Below are positions 62,001-64,000 of a DNA stretch of 64,000 bases, one piece after another (within the stretch, counting starts at the first letter, position 1; each line of letters starts with the position of its first letter). The notes under the pieces are model-generated. The model was given only the letters and a program-made list of their open reading frames with translations, had not been told where the DNA came from and did not search any database. Made by a program: the position numbers and the translations under genes. Origin of the DNA: Polyangium spumosum (GTDB lineage Bacteria > Myxococcota_A > Polyangia > Polyangiales > Polyangiaceae); assembly GCF_009649845.1 (NCBI RefSeq), contig NZ_WJIE01000001.1, positions 1,349,054-1,413,053 on the forward strand, written 5' to 3'.

Positions 62001-62028
62001 CGGACGCCTCCCCGAGGGGGCCTCCGTC
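61999..62028 (+). terminator. stem-loop after recA
   Basis: GACGGA (61999-62004) pairs with TCCGTC (62023-62028), with CCTCCCC/GGGGG inside (two mismatches). No T-tract. It starts at the recA stop codon, so it may partly insulate recA from the sixA gene. Confidence 0.4.
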
Positions 62029-62050
62029 ATGGCAGGCTCCCTTCACGATC

Positions 62051-62548
62051 ATGAACCTCTACGTGATGCGCCACGGCCTCGCCGCCGAGAGCTCCCCCTC
62101 GGGCCGAGACCGCGATCGCCCCCTCACCCCCGAAGGCATCCTCGGCGTCGAGCAGATCGGCAAGACCCTGCGATCACAACACGCCCCGAGCCTCGTTCGT
62201 ATCGTGGCGAGCACCTACGTCCGCGCCCACCACACGGCCGAGCTCATGGCCGGCGTGCTCGGCGCGACGGCCCTGCCGATCGAGACCTTCTCCGAGCTCG
62301 AGCCCGACGAATCGCCGCCGCTCCTGCTGCTCGGCGAGCTCGCCGCGATGCAATCCGACGCGCTGCTCGTCGGCCATCACCCGATGGTGATCGCGCTGCT
62401 CAGGATGCTCGTGCGTGACGTCTCCGAGCTGCCGCTCGGCCTGCACCCGGGCATGCTCGTGGGTGTCACGCGCCCGAGCGAGCCGAACATGTCGACGCAG
62501 ATCGGCGGCTCCTTCCGCGTGACGACGGTGCTGCGCCCGGGCAGGTGA
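62051..62548 (+). CDS. sixA: SixA-like phosphohistidine phosphatase
   Basis: A 165-aa histidine-phosphatase-superfamily enzyme. Catalytic His8 in MRHG, RPLTPEG (Arg and substrate binding), STYVRAHHTAELM, and LLVGHHPMV containing the second catalytic His pair. SixA removes phosphate from histidines of phosphotransfer proteins such as ArcB/PtsH-type domains. The ATG at 62051 starts 50 bp after recA. Probably regulates a phosphorelay; the local hybrid kinase is far away. Confidence 0.88.
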   Translation: MNLYVMRHGLAAESSPSGRDRDRPLTPEGILGVEQIGKTLRSQHAPSLVRIVASTYVRAHHTAELMAGVLGATALPIETFSELEPDESPPLLLLGELAAMQSDALLVGHHPMVIALLRMLVRDVSELPLGLHPGMLVGVTRPSEPNMSTQIGGSFRVTTVLRPGR

Positions 62549-62615
62549 CGCCCGCGCTCGACAGGCAAGGCGGCCCGCGCTACGCCCTCCCCTCCCCATT
62601 TCACCGAGATTTTGC

Positions 62616-63557
62616 GTGGAAGAAACGAACGCGAAGACCCCTGACCCCGAGCGCGCCATGACGGCCCTCGCCTGGGCCGTCGAGCGCGCCGAGACCGGCA
62701 AGCCCCCCGCCGTCACCGCGCCCGCAGCCGATCTCGACGACTTCCGCGCCGCCTCCTCGCTCTACCTGCCCGACGTCCGCCACGCGATGGACCGCATCAT
62801 CATGTCCCGCGACGCCGAAGACGGCCTCGACGCCCTCCTCGAATGCGGCGCCCTCGGCGCCATGTTGCCCGAGGTCAAGGCCATGGTTGGCTTCGGCGAC
62901 GGCGAGTGGCGCCACAAGGACGTCTGGAAACACACGAAGCAAGTCGTACGGCAAGCCGTCCCGCGTATCGAAGTCCGATGGGCCGCGCTCCTGCACGACA
63001 TCGGCAAGGTCAAGACCCGGACGATCTCCCCCTCGGGCGAGGTCCACTTCTTCGGCCACGCCGAGGTCGGCGCGCGTATGTTCGACCGCCTCGACCGGCG
63101 CCTGCCGCTCTTCAACCCCGAGCCCGCGCTGAAGAGCTCGGTCCGTTTCCTCATCCTGCACCACCTGCGCGCGAGCCAGTACGAGGCCTCGTGGACCGAC
63201 AGCGCCGTGCGCCGGTTCGCGAAAGAGATGGGCGACCAGCTCCAGGACCTGCTCGACCTCTCCCGCGCCGACATCACCACGAAGCGCCCCGAAAAGAAGA
63301 AGAAGGGCCTGCGCCAGATCAGCGAGCTCGCCGATCGCGTGGAGCAAATCCAGAAGCTCGACGCCGTGGTGCCGCCCCTGCCGAGCGGCATCGGCGACGA
63401 GATCATGCGCTCCTTCGGGTTGCCCCCCTCGCGGAAGATCGGCGAGCTCAAGAAGGCGCTCGAAGCGGCCGTCGACAGCGGCGAGGTCCCGTCGCACGAG
63501 TGCGCCGACGTCTACCTCGCGTTCCTGCGGGAGAACGCCGGCCGCTTCGGCCTCTGA
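62616..63557 (+). CDS. HD-domain protein related to tRNA nucleotidyltransferase
   Basis: A 313-aa protein; start GTG 62616. Residues about 35-100 contain DEFxxxSSLYLPDVRHAMDRIIMSRDAEDGLDALLECGALGAMLPEV, similar to the poly(A)-polymerase/CCA-enzyme head that precedes the HD domain; the nucleotidyltransferase catalytic domain itself is missing. HD motifs: HKDVWKHTKQVV (about 107) and ALLHDIGKVKTR (about 125). So it may be a stand-alone HD phosphohydrolase (2',3'-cyclic phosphodiesterase or phosphatase type). Its stop abuts the stop of the convergent gene (TGATCA). Confidence 0.82.
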   Translation: MEETNAKTPDPERAMTALAWAVERAETGKPPAVTAPAADLDDFRAASSLYLPDVRHAMDRIIMSRDAEDGLDALLECGALGAMLPEVKAMVGFGDGEWRHKDVWKHTKQVVRQAVPRIEVRWAALLHDIGKVKTRTISPSGEVHFFGHAEVGARMFDRLDRRLPLFNPEPALKSSVRFLILHHLRASQYEASWTDSAVRRFAKEMGDQLQDLLDLSRADITTKRPEKKKKGLRQISELADRVEQIQKLDAVVPPLPSGIGDEIMRSFGLPPSRKIGELKKALEAAVDSGEVPSHECADVYLAFLRENAGRFGL

Positions 63558-64000
63558 TCAGCGGCGCAGGCGACTCTCGACGAGGGACACGACGAAGTCG
63601 ACCCCGCCCCGCGCCCGCTCGGGCAGGAGCGCGTCGATCCGCTTGCCGAGGCTCTGCTCGGACCTCTCGCGCTCCTCGCGGAGCTCGTCCAGCGCGTTCG
63701 TTCGATCACGCTTCGCCTGGGTCAGCTCGTGATGGGCAGCCTCGAGCTCGCGTGCCTTGCTGTCCAGCTCACGTGTTTGATTTTGAAACTCGTGCGTCTG
63801 CTGACTCAGCTCGGCTCTCACCGCGCTGAGCTCATGCGCCTTCCCAGCCAGCTCGCTCTTCACCACCTCGAGCTCACGCGCCTTCCCAGCCAGCTCGCTC
63901 TTGACCACCTCGAGCTCACGCACCTTTTCGACGAGCTCGGCTTTTGCCGTTTGAGACTCGCGTGCCTTCCCGTCGAGCTCGCCTTTCACGGTTTGAAGCT
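63558..64000 (-). CDS. coiled-coil protein (5' end beyond window)
   Basis: The visible 147 codons continue upstream past the right edge (still open at 64000). It consists almost entirely of heptads: KVRELEVVKSELAGK, KARELEVVKSELAGK and KAHELSAVRAELSQ are three 14-residue units, and the DNA behind them repeats with a 42-bp period (about 63840-63930). The end (ERARGGVDFVVSLVESRLRR) is basic. Probably a rod-shaped cytoskeletal or structural protein, of a type common in myxobacteria. Function not assigned. Confidence 0.78.
   Translation of the reverse strand, partial: LQTVKGELDGKARESQTAKAELVEKVRELEVVKSELAGKARELEVVKSELAGKAHELSAVRAELSQQTHEFQNQTRELDSKARELEAAHHELTQAKRDRTNALDELREERERSEQSLGKRIDALLPERARGGVDFVVSLVESRLRR

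Overview
The window is about 64 kb of very GC-rich DNA that looks like the chromosome of a myxobacterium, most likely a Polyangiaceae or Sorangium relative. The evidence is the heavy codon bias (long antisense shadow ORFs everywhere), many secreted lipoproteins with Gly/Ser-rich linkers, Cys-rich MopE-type repeat proteins, an FHA protein with an AgmX/PglI C-terminus (gliding machinery family), a hybrid sensor kinase, and large spaces between small operons. No phage, insertion sequence, rRNA or CRISPR array was found. The only RNA gene seen is tRNA-Asn.

Layout. At 0-7.9 kb, minus strand: the end of a c-type-cytochrome-like lipoprotein, two paralogous secreted S8 proteases, a hybrid histidine kinase, and an outer-membrane-protein/lipoprotein pair. 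At 8-14 kb: a class II glutamine amidotransferase, class I fumarase, two membrane proteins of unknown function and a 43-bp tandem repeat array. At 14-16.9 kb: an operon for a three-CxxCH lipoprotein, a tiny lipoprotein and a YcnI-like DUF1775 protein. At 16.9-20 kb: a PHP-UvrD fusion helicase ending in a clamp-binding motif. At 20-27 kb: an MFS transporter, Lnt, an SGNH hydrolase with paired dyad sites upstream, and a spermidine-synthase-like protein. At 27.5-31.5 kb: pntA-pntB and an inositol-phosphatase family gene. At 31-40 kb: a kelch protein, SDR, GltG/PglI-like FHA protein, a second 43-bp repeat array, a divergent aldo/keto reductase-LysR pair, VOC, GFA and MmcQ/YjbR small proteins, and tRNA-Asn. 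At 40-43 kb: a polysaccharide flippase-like protein and EttA. At 43-52 kb: three large MopE-repeat lipoproteins surrounding a secreted endonuclease/exonuclease/phosphatase lipoprotein. At 52-61 kb: a TamB-like protein and an Omp85/TamA-like protein separated by an inverted orphan PhnD-like binding protein. At 61-64 kb: recA with a probable SOS operator, a SixA-like phosphatase, an HD-domain protein and the end of a coiled-coil protein.

The strongest themes are cell-envelope biogenesis (Lnt, TamB, Omp85, flippase, many lipoproteins) and core metabolism (fumarase, transhydrogenase). The observations most worth following are: the MopE/EEP surface lipoprotein cluster, whose three MopE genes share a CTTTAC-type promoter box; the LexA-box-like sequence lying exactly in the recA promoter spacer; the Cys-rich insertion in the Omp85 protein; and the two 43-bp-period repeat arrays. 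Coordinates of starts were adjusted where ribosome-binding sites, signal peptides or promoter elements favoured an internal start. All family names come from motif reading, not from database searches.
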